Below, one piece after another: positions 51,891-60,934 of a stretch of 64,000 nt of DNA. The DNA lies in assembly GCF_020618475.1 (NCBI RefSeq), contig NZ_CP085335.1, positions 2,232,001 through 2,296,000 of the forward strand, in the 5' to 3' direction. Every line of letters starts with the position of its first letter. Position 1 is the stretch's first letter. Made by a program: the position numbers and the translations under genes. Source of the DNA: Haladaptatus halobius. GTDB lineage: Archaea > Halobacteriota > Halobacteria > Halobacteriales > Haladaptataceae. The notes below the pieces were generated by a model that was not told the DNA's origin, searched no databases, and saw nothing but the letters and a program-made list of their open reading frames with translations.

Positions 51891-51975
51891 GCGAGGGTTG
51901 CCAAGCCAGGCCAACGGCGGCGGGCTTAAGACCCGCTCTCGTAGGAGTCCATGGGTTCAAATCCCATCCCTCGCA
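51891..51975 (+). tRNA. tRNA-Leu (TAA)
   Basis: An 85-nt class-II tRNA. Acceptor GCGAGGG pairs with CCCTCGC, discriminator A. The anticodon arm GCGGG-CTTAAGA-CCCGC gives anticodon TAA, the long variable arm follows (TCTCGTAGGAG), and the T-arm is ATGGGTTCAAATCCCAT. No intron. Confidence 0.95.
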
Positions 51976-52330
51976 TTCTCCGTAACCTACCTCGGTGCAG
52001 TAGCCACCGATCGATACCGACTTTAGAACTGGCGCTGGCGCTGCGTAGACGACACGTGAAAGACAGATGCAAATTTCCCTCTGCCAAAAATTCCATCAAA
52101 AATTATTAACTGAGAGGCTATCAGTAGACGATCGAAATGATCTTCAGAACACGGGTGAAACGAGTAATCAGTGCGCTCACGACGAGAGATGCACGATAAC
52201 TCGTGGTGGTTTACATCGAAATATATCGATTTCGGCATAGATTTCTTGATATCTTTCCTAACCCCCTTCGAGAGCGTCAATTAAATGACGATGGGTTTTT
52301 GAACATTGGTTGCAGAGAGTTAGGAAGCGT
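51976..52330. other. Gene-free 355-nt stretch with AT-rich inverted repeat
   Basis: No convincing gene. It contains CGAAAT-ATATCG-ATTTCG (52217-52234), a perfect 6+6+6 inverted repeat, and AT-rich runs. It is probably the promoter and regulatory region of the HalOD1-CHAT unit at 52331. An 85-codon minus frame (52023-52280) reads with atypical composition and is not supported. Confidence 0.4.
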
Positions 52331-53254
52331 ATGGACGATGACGGTTCCCCTAACGAGCGCGGCGTCCACCGCGTGCAACACGACCTGTCGAGCGACCGGT
52401 CGCTCAGTACGACGGTGACGGTGGCGGTCGCGGACATGGCGGGCGTCGAACCGTCGGATATCCCCGAACAACTGTACGACGTGATCGACCCGGAAGCACT
52501 CGACAGGCTGTTCGAGTCCCGCGACGACGGGTCGCCGCGTCGGGGCGGTCGACTGTCGTTCACCCTCCACGGCCACCACGTGACCGTCCGCGGCGACGGC
52601 GAGGTCGCGGTTCAACCGGGCCTCGCCCGCATCAAACAGCTTGGCGGCAATCTCCTCGTCGTCGGGTCGGTTCCCGACACGGTCGTCGACGCGGCGAGCA
52701 CGCCGCTCCTCGGCGAAACGACTCGAAACAGGACGCGCGTTTTCGCCCTCCACGACCGGAGCGTTGCGACGGCTCGAAGCCGCCTGTCGATGGCCGGTAC
52801 CGTCGGCGAGGACGCCCACATCATCGACTACCACGCCGATTCGCGGTCGGCGAACGCGGAATCGACGGTGCAGGTCGGCCCGACCGTCGAACGCGTCGAC
52901 GGCGACATCGACGACTTCCGAGACGAGATACGCGCGGTGATTCGACGACTCGACGCCGAGCGCGGGGGCTTCGACCCGGCGGAGCTCCGATTCTGCTTCG
53001 ACACGCTTCTCCCGCTGGTCGAGGCGCACGACGAGGCGATGGTCGATGCATTTCTCGGCCCTATCTGCGAGGCGGTCAAAGATGTGTCGGGGATGGCCCA
53101 CTACGTCCTCCCTATCGAGCGTGACGCGCCGCAAGTGCAGGCCATCGCCTCGAAGTTCGACGCCGTGGTCGAACTCCAGGCAGGGGACACCGGGCCGGAA
53201 CAGCGGTGGCACCTCCGCGAGACGGACTTCACGACTGAGTGGTTCGACCTCTGA
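52331..53254 (+). CDS. HalOD1-domain signalling protein with DUF7504-like C-terminus
   Basis: A 307-residue soluble protein. Residues 20-100 fit the HalOD1 output domain: DLSSDRSLSTTVTVAVADMA, PEQLYDVIDPEALDRLFES, and LSFTLHGHHVTVRGDGEVAV. HalOD1 domains usually follow response-regulator receivers in haloarchaea. The remainder (RIKQLGGNLLVVGSVPDTVV onward to AHYVLPIERDAPQVQ) resembles the DUF7504 ATPase-like domain, with no clear Walker A. It ends 8 nt before the CHAT gene and is probably cotranscribed, so it may sense or report on CHAT activity. Confidence 0.8.
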   Translation: MDDDGSPNERGVHRVQHDLSSDRSLSTTVTVAVADMAGVEPSDIPEQLYDVIDPEALDRLFESRDDGSPRRGGRLSFTLHGHHVTVRGDGEVAVQPGLARIKQLGGNLLVVGSVPDTVVDAASTPLLGETTRNRTRVFALHDRSVATARSRLSMAGTVGEDAHIIDYHADSRSANAESTVQVGPTVERVDGDIDDFRDEIRAVIRRLDAERGGFDPAELRFCFDTLLPLVEAHDEAMVDAFLGPICEAVKDVSGMAHYVLPIERDAPQVQAIASKFDAVVELQAGDTGPEQRWHLRETDFTTEWFDL

Positions 53255-53262
53255 ACTTAACG

Positions 53263-55378
53263 ATGAGCAATGTATCCAACGTAACGGGTGAAAGCGTAAC
53301 ACCGCGGTTCCGATCCCGGGACAACTTGCCCGGTCTCACGGTGCTCGACCCGCTCGAACGGAGCCGGTACACGGTCGAAACCTCGCGTCCCGTCGAACCG
53401 CGTCGCGTTCCGGTTTCGGAGTTTGCGGCACCGGTCGGAGCCGTGACCAGTCTCACGACGAGTCGACTCCGGTTTCAGATCATGGTCGCGGCGTACGTTC
53501 GAAACGCCGACGGTGACTTGATACTCGCCGCCGACCCCGATACGGCGACGACGCTCCCCGCCGACGAGTACTACATCGAACTGTCGACGCCCGTGAAGAC
53601 GTATCTCCACTTCCACTCCGGCGTCGAAATCGACGCGTCGAACGAGCGACTCGCGCTAACCTTCGACGGTGAGACGACGGTGGAGTTCGGTGCGCGGTCG
53701 CGTCACACCCGCCCGGCGGGGACGGTGACGACGACGGCCGACCCGGAGGACGTGATGGCGGCGATATCGACGTTCGGGTCGGCGTTGAAGACGACCAGCC
53801 CCGAGCGGTCGTTCACCACCCTTCGCGGCCACCCGCCGGCGGTCGAACTCGGTGATACCCTCCACGTGCCGGACGACGTACGGCCACCCCAGACGGGGAT
53901 TAGAATCGAAGTCCCTCCCGACTACGAGTCTATCTTTCCCGTCGCATCGCTGGCCTACTACCTCGGCGCGAAACTGGTGCCTGGACGAGTCCCGCGAATC
54001 GTAACGGACGGGACGATTCACTCGCTCGACCACCCGGAACGCGGCTTCGAGGGCGAGGTCGAACGCGTGCTGAAACAGACGTTCCTCTTCGACTGCGTGA
54101 CTCGCACAGAAGGGCTGTATCGGGTCGACCTGCACGAACGCCAACGGGTCGAGTCGTCGGTCGACCGACGACTCGACTTCGTGGCGCTCTACGACGCGCC
54201 GATAGCCGAGCGACTTGAAACGTACCTCGACGTGCCGTTCTCGACGCTGGCCGACGCGGTTCCGACGTGGCGGCTCGCGGTACACGTCACGAACGAGTTC
54301 GAAAACGTGACGCGTCTCCCGTACGTGCTTCGGAACCTACCGGTGATTCGGACGGCGGGCGAGACCCGAGCGGCAGAGGATGCGATGGCGACGGTCACCG
54401 ACATCCGGGCGTTCGCGCGGGCCGCGGAGTCGGACGCGAACCGACCGGCGGAGCGCGTTCCAGAGGAGGACTACGTCACGGTACCAGACATCGACACGCT
54501 CGAACGCGCGTGGCTCGGAAAGGGAGCGCCGGTCGGTGGTAACAAGCTCCTACGGTCTGGATTCGAGAACCGTCTGGCCCGCGAGCAGACGACCGCCGAC
54601 ATCGAGATAACCATCGTCTGTAACGACTCGAAAATGCAGGCCGAGTGGGAGACCGCGCTGTACGGAAACCGCGACGACCTTCCGTTCGACGTGACCGCTC
54701 GTCGGGACTGTTCGACGGCGGAACTCCGGGAACTCTTGCACAGACGGACGGACTTCTTCCACTACATCGGTCACGTCGAGGACGGCTCGTTCGTCTGTCC
54801 CGACGGCGCACTCGATCCGACCGACGTGGACAGTACGGGTGCGAACATGTTCCTCCTGAACGCGTGTCGGTCGTACGCCCCCGGAAAACACCTCGTCGAG
54901 GCGGGGAGCATCGGGGGGTATCGTCACCTACAGCGAGATCGGAAACGCCGGTGCGACGGTGATCGGACGAACCATCGCTCGACTTCTCAACGCCGGATTT
55001 CCGCTTCGCGCGGCGCTCTCGGTGGCTCGAAGTCGACGGCTTGTCGGCAATCAGTACGCGGTCGTCGGCGACGGGAGCGTCGCGGTCGCCCAGTCGGAGA
55101 GTGGTATCCCCAACGTCATGTTCGTCGAACCGTTCGGCGACGGAGAGTACGCACTCCGAGCGCGGTTGTATCCGACGAACGGACACTCGATGGGTTCGAC
55201 CGCCATGCCCTTCATCGACGGCGTCCAGACGCAGTTTCTCGCGGGCGGTGACCTCCCGACGTTCACGGTTTCGGAAGCGGAGCTACAACGCTACTTCGAA
55301 CTGGAGGACTTGCCGGTCGTCTACGACGGCGACCTGTTCTGGTCGTCCGAGATAGACGTCTCTCGGGAGTTCTCGTAA
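53263..55378 (+). pseudogene. CHAT-type (caspase-like) cysteine protease, one frameshift
   Basis: About 705 residues when repaired. N-terminal 400 residues have no recognised fold. The CHAT domain includes the catalytic His504 in DFFHYIGHVEDGSFVCPDGA and Cys535 in MFLLNACRSYAPGK, the caspase-like dyad. The frame is broken by one extra base in the G6 run at 54913-54918: with G5, SIGG continues as IVTYSEIGNAGATVIGRTIA and runs to 55378 (DLFWSSEIDVSREFS). CHAT proteases act in toxin, defence and cell-death systems such as Gasdermin or Craspase partners, but no gasdermin or effector gene lies beside it. Confidence 0.85.
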
Positions 55379-55410
55379 CGCCCTTCAGTCTCCCCGGTCT
55401 ACCGACGACA

Positions 55411-55878
55411 ATGACACGAACAGCGCCCATCGAGCGAGCGTTCTCGTTGCACGACGGATTCGAAGGAGACGGTTCCGGCATCTACGTGGCGACGACGACG
55501 CCGTTCGAAGGAATCGCCCGAACGGACGACGAACGGGTCGAAGTGACCGTTCGAGCGCCGATGCTGTCGACCGTCGTCGAGGACGAGACCGTCGCCGACG
55601 TGGTCGAAACCGGCTGGTTCGAGACGCTCGAACTGCGGTTAGAAGACGCGCACACCGTCGTTTCCGCGGACGAAGCGACCCCGCCGGACATCGAGCGCGT
55701 CGGCGACAAAGTGGTGCTCTCGCTTTCGTTTTCGGGGTATCCGGATAAAGCCGCGGACAACGCGATGGCCGTCGTCGATTACGTCGAGGGGACGTGGATA
55801 CAGGGAATCGTTCCGGGATACGAGTACGGCGAACCGGCGGCGGAGTTGTTGACGCGGGCGCGCGAGAGCTACGACTGA
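55411..55878 (+). CDS. Conserved haloarchaeal protein, DUF5813-like
   Basis: A 155-residue soluble protein: TRTAPIERAFSLHDGFEGDG, MLSTVVEDETVADVVETGWF, VVLSLSFSGYPDKAADNAMA. I match it by memory to haloarchaeal DUF5813, of unknown function. It follows the CHAT gene by 32 nt in the same direction and could be cotranscribed, though the family is widespread without CHAT neighbours, so functional linkage is weak. Confidence 0.7.
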   Translation: MTRTAPIERAFSLHDGFEGDGSGIYVATTTPFEGIARTDDERVEVTVRAPMLSTVVEDETVADVVETGWFETLELRLEDAHTVVSADEATPPDIERVGDKVVLSLSFSGYPDKAADNAMAVVDYVEGTWIQGIVPGYEYGEPAAELLTRARESYD

Positions 55879-55916
55879 CCGTCGGAGACGACGGCTAGTC
55901 CGGCACGGTGTCGCAA

Positions 55917-56147
55917 CTAATCCATCGAAATGTACGTCTGCGTGTCCTCGACGCCCTGAATTCCTTGAATACCGTCGGCGGCGATGGTCTTCACTTCGGC
56001 GGGGTTCTCGACTCGTACTTTCACGATGAGGTCAACGTCTCCGGCGACGATGTGGGCGTCCTGCACGCCCTCGATGTCGAGGACGGTGTTCTTCAACCGA
56101 TCCGCTTCCCCCGTGTTCGCTTTGACCATGACGTACGCGGCGACCAT
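55917..56147 (-). CDS. Stand-alone Lrp/AsnC RAM-domain protein, copy 1
   Basis: A 76-residue RAM (ligand-binding) domain without DNA-binding part: AAYVMVKANTGEADRLKNTV, VQDAHIVAGDVDLIVKVRVE. Such mini-proteins form pentameric or octameric rings and bind amino acids. Its ATG lies one base after the TrkA stop, so the pair is coupled; a link to potassium-transport control is known in haloarchaeal gene neighbourhoods but mechanism is unknown. Confidence 0.88.
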   Translation of the reverse strand: MVAAYVMVKANTGEADRLKNTVLDIEGVQDAHIVAGDVDLIVKVRVENPAEVKTIAADGIQGIQGVEDTQTYISMD

Positions 56148-56148
56148 T

Positions 56149-56838
56149 TCAGGCACCTCCCGCTTCCGCGGTCGCTCGACTCCGGTCGCCGACGAGAATT
56201 CTCCGCACGTCCTCCAACACCTCGAAGTCGGCGAGAACGGCGACTCGGTCGCCGACCTGGAGGGAGTCGTCGGGGAGCGGGATGCCCATCGGTTCGTCGC
56301 GCTTGCCGAACGCGAGGATGCGCGAGTTGGCAGGGAGTTCCAGTTCGCTGACGGAGTAGCCCTTCATCGGGGAATCCTCGGTGATGGTGAGTTCGACCAC
56401 CTGTAGGTTCTGGGCGATATCGGCGATGGCGCGGATGTTCCCGCCGAGGAGGGCGTTCTTCGCGCCGATAGCGCCGAGGCGCTCAGGGTAAACAACCTCG
56501 TCTACGTCGCTAGCAAACTTCCGGTAGATGTCCTCGCGGTAGTCCTCGTCGATGCGCAGGATGGTGCGACAGCCGTGGTGTTTACCGACCATGCAGGCGG
56601 CGAAGTTGACGTTCAGGTCGCCGGTCAGCCCACCGATAGCGTCCGCGGTGCCGAGACCCGCCTGTTCGAGAACTTCTTCGCGCGACCCGTCCCCCTCGAT
56701 GACCTCGAAGTCGTCGTTTCGTGCGCGTTTCGCTTTCTGTAAGTCACGCTCCACGAGCACCACGTCGTGGCCTTCCTCCCGGAGGACGCGGGCGGTTCGC
56801 AAACCGACCCTGCCGGCACCAATGATAACGAATCGCAT
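56149..56838 (-). CDS. trkA: TrkA/KTN potassium-uptake regulatory protein, copy 1
   Basis: A 229-residue protein. The N-terminal KTN domain has RFVIIGAGRVGLRTARVLRE and a distal Asp-Glu pair (EVIEGDGSREEVLE) for NAD(H) binding. DADAIGGLTGD-like TADAIGGLTGDLNVNFAACM follows, then KHHGCRTILRIDEDYREDIY. The C-terminal TrkA-C (RCK) domain begins about residue 145. It gates a TrkH-type potassium channel, which is not in the window. Overlaps in operon with the RAM gene. Confidence 0.92.
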   Translation of the reverse strand: MRFVIIGAGRVGLRTARVLREEGHDVVLVERDLQKAKRARNDDFEVIEGDGSREEVLEQAGLGTADAIGGLTGDLNVNFAACMVGKHHGCRTILRIDEDYREDIYRKFASDVDEVVYPERLGAIGAKNALLGGNIRAIADIAQNLQVVELTITEDSPMKGYSVSELELPANSRILAFGKRDEPMGIPLPDDSLQVGDRVAVLADFEVLEDVRRILVGDRSRATAEAGGA

Positions 56839-57390
56839 GCTACACCGTACGATGGAGAGGTTGAATAACCTTTCTCCGGTGCGACCGTCACCCTGATTCG
56901 GCCACCACCGGGGGTGAAGGGTGAGTCGTGACGTGGCGTGTGCGATTTCATTTTTATCATCGATATCGAGACGATCCGTTCGACCGGGCGTGCCGATAGC
57001 GCGTGTTACTCCCGGTACCGCCCGCTTTCTCGGCGCGAGTGAACGAGAGAATCGCTCATCACGTCCAACGAGGATTTCGTTCAGAAGCGAGGGTCGAGGG
57101 TTCGAATCAGTCCGTAGCGGCGTCGACCCTTGATAAGAGCCGAATCCTCCGACCGACGAGAGCGTACGACAAAACCGGCGGGGACGAACCATCCAGATAT
57201 CCGACCAGTCGCCGGAATTTTTAGCGCGTCAGCACGAATCGTAAAACGAGCGCCCGGCCCGGACGACGCGCTTCAGCGTGCGGATGAACTCTCGGTCTCA
57301 CAGTTACTTCGCTGACTCTCCGTCGAGGGACAATAGCGCGGGATTCGACGTCTTCCCGTCGATTGCACGGCGAGCGACGTCCGTGAAGAG
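56839..57390. other. 550-nt gene-free region
   Basis: No supported gene. It contains an 8+8 inverted repeat (AGGGTCGA at 57090-57097 and TCGACCCT at 57123-57130) around a tRNA T-arm-like GGTTCGAATC, but no cloverleaf can be drawn. Likely holds the trkA promoter and the decayed start of the beta-helix gene. Confidence 0.3.
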
Positions 57391-58995
57391 ATGTCCTCGC
57401 GTCGAAGGCGATATCTGATTCTTGGCGGAACGCCGGTCACGATGCGTCGGACACGGCGGTGCTCACCCGCGGCTGACGGAGAACGTTCGCGTCGAAAGCT
57501 GAGCTTTGGGCTGGCGCTGTCGAGCATCGCACCGGGGTTGTCCGTCATCCCATCCACCGACGTACCGTACGAAGAACGCGAACCGAGCTTCGAACCAAAG
57601 TTTCCGACGACTATGACCATCGACATCATCGAAAAGGGTGCCGACCCGACCTGCGACGAACCGATCGACGACGTGCTCGACGACGTGATGAGCGACGGTG
57701 CGACCGTCGAGTTCCCGCCGGGAACCTACCGCGTCGACTGCATCGAAACCGACCACGACGATCTGAAGCTCGTTGGGACGAACGCAACGCTCGTCCCGAC
57801 GAACCGACAGGAGTGTACGAACGTCATCGACGCGACGGGCAACGGATTCGTCTTCGACGGTTTCGAACTCGACTTCCGCGATGTGGCGTACCCGCCGCGA
57901 TTTGACGTTCAAGCCGACGACTGGCAATTCTCGAACGTCGTCGTCCGGGTTACTGCGGCACGAACGGCAAGGACATGGACGTTCACGGCGTATCGTTCAT
58001 GCGGCCGCTCGTCGAGAGCGAGGGCGCGGCCGGCACCATCCGGGACGTCTATCTCCACGAGGGATCCGGCCCGCCCGGCGGTTGCTCCGCTCGCCGGGCG
58101 TTCCTCATGAAAAACGACCACTGCGGTCACCTCGTTCTCTACCGCGTGTGGCTCGAACGGTGGGACGAAAACACCTTCTACGGCAACAACGTCCAGGGGA
58201 AGACGACGATTAAGAACAGTTTCTTCCCGGAACACGAACGTCAGCCTGCGCGTCGGCGGCGACACCGACATCGAAAACTGCGCGTTCGTCAAGGACGGTA
58301 AGGTTCCCAAACAGGGCTGGTCGGGGTCGATGCTGATGCGGGGTATCCACGTCGAGGGCGACGACGAGGACGCCTACCCCGGCTGCGTCACCGTCGACAA
58401 CTGCGACTTTACGTTTACCCACCGCCACGAGAGCACCGACGCCCCGGTCGTCTCTCACCCCGACCCAGGAGATTCGCGTCTCTAACTGCCGAATCCGGTA
58501 CGACGGCAATCGGAGCAGCCCCGTCGAGATTCACTGTTACGAACAGCTCGAGAAGCTGACGCTGGAGAACGTCCACGTCGAGAACAACAGCGAGGATCAT
58601 CCCGGGGTCAGACTATACGAGAAGCCGAAGCAGTTCGGAACCGTCAGCGGCGTCATCGGCGGGGAGAACGCGAAGAAACGCGACGGCCTCGTTTACGAGA
58701 ACCTCGAACTGGAACGCCGAACACACCGAAATCCGAGCCACCGCTTCCGAAGCCGCCGAAGGTGGGCACGACGCCGAACGGTCGCGGCGTCGTGCTATCC
58801 GAGCGCGAGGCCGCGAAAAAACGGAGCGGCAAAAAGCGAACCGACGGGCAACAACGGACGACGAAGCGCGGCGAGAAGAACCGGCGGACAAAAGACGGGT
58901 CGGGCGACGGGTTACCGTTCATCGACGACGCGTTGGCAGTCGTTGAGGACGCCGCCAGACGGATTCGGAGCGCGGTTCGTTCGGTGTTCGGGTGA
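57391..58995 (+). pseudogene. Right-handed beta-helix (pectate-lyase-like) exported protein, at least four frameshifts
   Basis: It reads as one protein only after repair. Frame one starts with RRRRYLILGGTPV and gives EKGADPTCDEPIDDVLDDVM, GATVEFPPGTYRVDCIETDH and FVFDGFELDFRDVAYP. It slips near 57947-57949 (a G run, restoring GYCGTNGKDMDVHGVSF), near 58230 (restoring NTNVSLRVGGDTDIENCAFV), near 58465 (restoring EIRVSNCRIRYDGNRS), and once more near 58710-58735 before PKPPKVGTTPNGRGVVLSER and a basic, Lys-rich end. Such beta-helices bind or cut polysaccharide. No intact copy remains here. Confidence 0.75.
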
Positions 58996-59145
58996 GCCGC
59001 GAGCGGCGTTGCGACTCGGACTGCGCGACGGGCGGCGTTACCGATTTTCCGCGTTTATTCTCGTCGTCGCCGACTTCGAGCATCTCGGCCGAGACGACGC
59101 GCCGGGGGAAGGTTTTTCTAGCATGATAGAGTATCACACACCACT

Positions 59146-59376
59146 ATGGTGCATGCGTTTATCATGGTGAACACCACCGCGGGAAAATCACAGGGTCTGC
59201 TCGAATCGGTTCGCGGACTCGGAAGCGTGCAGGAAGCGCACATCGTCGCCGGGGACTACGACATCGTGGTCGAGGTCGACGCGGGTGAGGTGTACGACAT
59301 CCTCCAGACCGCCTCTGGGGACGTTCAGGGACTCGAAGGCGTGGTGGATACGAAGACGTACATCGCCATCGATTAG
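59146..59376 (+). CDS. Stand-alone Lrp/AsnC RAM-domain protein, copy 2
   Basis: A 76-residue RAM domain: HAFIMVNTTAGKSQGLLESV, VQEAHIVAGDYDIVVEVDAG, ILQTASGDVQGLEGVVDTKT. It lacks a helix-turn-helix. It resembles the 55917 copy in length and layout, but is on the opposite strand and has its own promoter (TTTTTCTAGCATG region near 59115). Confidence 0.88.
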   Translation: MVHAFIMVNTTAGKSQGLLESVRGLGSVQEAHIVAGDYDIVVEVDAGEVYDILQTASGDVQGLEGVVDTKTYIAID

Positions 59377-59403
59377 CGGTCGAATTCTTCGAAATCGTAC
59401 CCC

Positions 59404-60450
59404 TCAGTGGTCGAGTTCGTACACGTCGTTGGTTTCGAGGAATGAGTCCAGCCACGCCTGCTGGTTGCGCAGTCTGGGCGGCGCGTCGGCGTACACCCGG
59501 TCGAACACGTCGTGGGGATCGGGGTCTTCAATCGATTCGGCCGCTTCGACCGCTTCTTCCAACAGTTCGTCCGCTTCGTCGTGCGCCCGTTCGACGAACT
59601 CGTCGTCGACGACCCCCTGTTCTCGAAGCCACGACTCGTATCGGTCGAGAGGGTCGGCCTTCCGCCACCCCGGCAGGTCGCGCTCCATGTCTTCATACTT
59701 GCTCGGGTCGTCGCTCGTGGTGTGGGCACCCTGCCGGTAGGTGAGGCTCTCGACGAGGACGGGGTGGCCCCGTCGCGCGGAGTCGAGCGCCTCTCCCACC
59801 GTCTCTCGAATCGCGAGCGGGTCGTTGCCGTCCACCTGCACGCCCTCGAACCCGTACGCCCCGGCTTTGACGGCGATGCTCTCGCTCGCAGTCTGCTTGT
59901 GTTGCGGGAGGCTGATGGCCCAGTTGTTGTTCTCGCAGAAGAAGACGACTGGCGCGTCGAAGACGCCCGCGAAGTTCATCCCCTCGTGGAAATCGCCTTC
60001 GCTCGTCGCCCCGTCGCCGAAGTAACAGAGGGCGGCGTTCTCATCGCCTCGGTAGTGCATCCCCATGCCCGCGCCCGTCGCGTGGGGAATCTGGGTGGCG
60101 ATGGGCACAGCCTGCGGGAAGTTAGGCACGTCGTGGTCGGAGTGGAACTCGGGTCGCCCGCGACGGAAGAGAAGCACGTCGCTGATGGGGACGCCGCGCG
60201 CGACCTGCATCGCGTTCGAGCGATAGGTCGGAAAGAGCCAGTCGTCCTCGGCCAACGCCAGCGCCGCACCGACCTGCGAGGCCTCCTGTCCGCGGTACGG
60301 CGGCCAACTGCTCATCCAGCCCCGCCGCTGGAGCGCGATGGCGCGCTCGTCGAATCGCCGGGCGAGAACCATCTTTCGGAGAGTCTCGCGGGCGTCTTCG
60401 GCGGAGAACGGCGTCTCGGCCAGTTTGCGTTCCCCGATGATTCGGTTCAT
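59404..60450 (-). CDS. Thiamine-dependent 2-oxoacid dehydrogenase E1 component alpha subunit, isolated
   Basis: A 348-residue protein. The ThDP motif GDGATSEGDFHEGMNF through FFCENNNWAIS is intact, and PYRGQEASQVGAALAL and FPTYRSNAMQVARGVP match E1-alpha of pyruvate or branched-chain 2-oxoacid dehydrogenase. Normally E1-beta, E2 and E3 genes follow; none is present here, so its partner must be elsewhere or it acts differently. Haloarchaea carry several such complexes for aldehydes or branched-chain acids. Start ATG 60450. Confidence 0.9.
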   Translation of the reverse strand: MNRIIGERKLAETPFSAEDARETLRKMVLARRFDERAIALQRRGWMSSWPPYRGQEASQVGAALALAEDDWLFPTYRSNAMQVARGVPISDVLLFRRGRPEFHSDHDVPNFPQAVPIATQIPHATGAGMGMHYRGDENAALCYFGDGATSEGDFHEGMNFAGVFDAPVVFFCENNNWAISLPQHKQTASESIAVKAGAYGFEGVQVDGNDPLAIRETVGEALDSARRGHPVLVESLTYRQGAHTTSDDPSKYEDMERDLPGWRKADPLDRYESWLREQGVVDDEFVERAHDEADELLEEAVEAAESIEDPDPHDVFDRVYADAPPRLRNQQAWLDSFLETNDVYELDH

Positions 60451-60934
60451 GCCTGCGGGGATGTAGGCTAGTTTCAAAGACGTTCCGAAACCGGCGACGC
60501 CAATTCGAGGGTCGGCGAGAAGTTGGACGAAAATCCAACCCACCCTTCACTCGTCATCTCGTCCGCCTTTCGTTCACCGGCTCGTTCGTCTATCCTCCAA
60601 TTGCTATCTCGTCCCCTTCACGCTGGATTCTCGTCGTGCCACGGCACTCGTTTTACACAGGAAGTCCCTGCTCCGACTTAGTCGTATCCTGCGGCGTGCA
60701 ATCGACACCTATCGCCCCGTCAAACGGAACATAACAAAGGGGAGTCCGCTCTTTCGTAGAGTTGCGCCCGACGGCTCGGGCGCGAAGCGTGTCGCAGTCT
60801 CGCGGTGGGTGTCCGGCGGTGCCGGGGGCTCTGGCGGCGGGTTGGCTTCCCGTTACAGTGTCACCAATCCTCCCACGAAAGTTCTCGTCCCGGGCGACCT
60901 TAGAACCCCGCGCTGCCCAATCGTTTTTCCTTTC
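60451..60934. other. 484-nt region without protein gene; possible structured RNA
   Basis: No credible reading frame. From about 60785 to 60870 a G/C-rich stretch is followed by a T-rich end (TTTTTCCTTT near 60925). This would suit a forward-strand structured RNA that ends at the T run. An AT-rich AACATAACAAAGG at about 60728-60740 could be its promoter. I could not match it to SRP RNA or RNase P RNA by eye. Confidence 0.25.

Noticed and set aside
52023..52280. 85-codon minus frame in the AT-rich gap
   Set aside because: Basic, Ser/His-rich composition unlike neighbours, no recognisable motif or promoter spacing.
57091..57130. tRNA T-arm-like GGTTCGAATC inside an inverted repeat
   Set aside because: No acceptor, anticodon or D-arm can be drawn around it; most likely chance.
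60451..60934. SRP RNA or RNase P RNA
   Set aside because: The conserved SRP domain IV core (GGAAG with AGCAG) and RNase P consensus blocks are not found by eye; kept only as an unassigned structured-RNA candidate.
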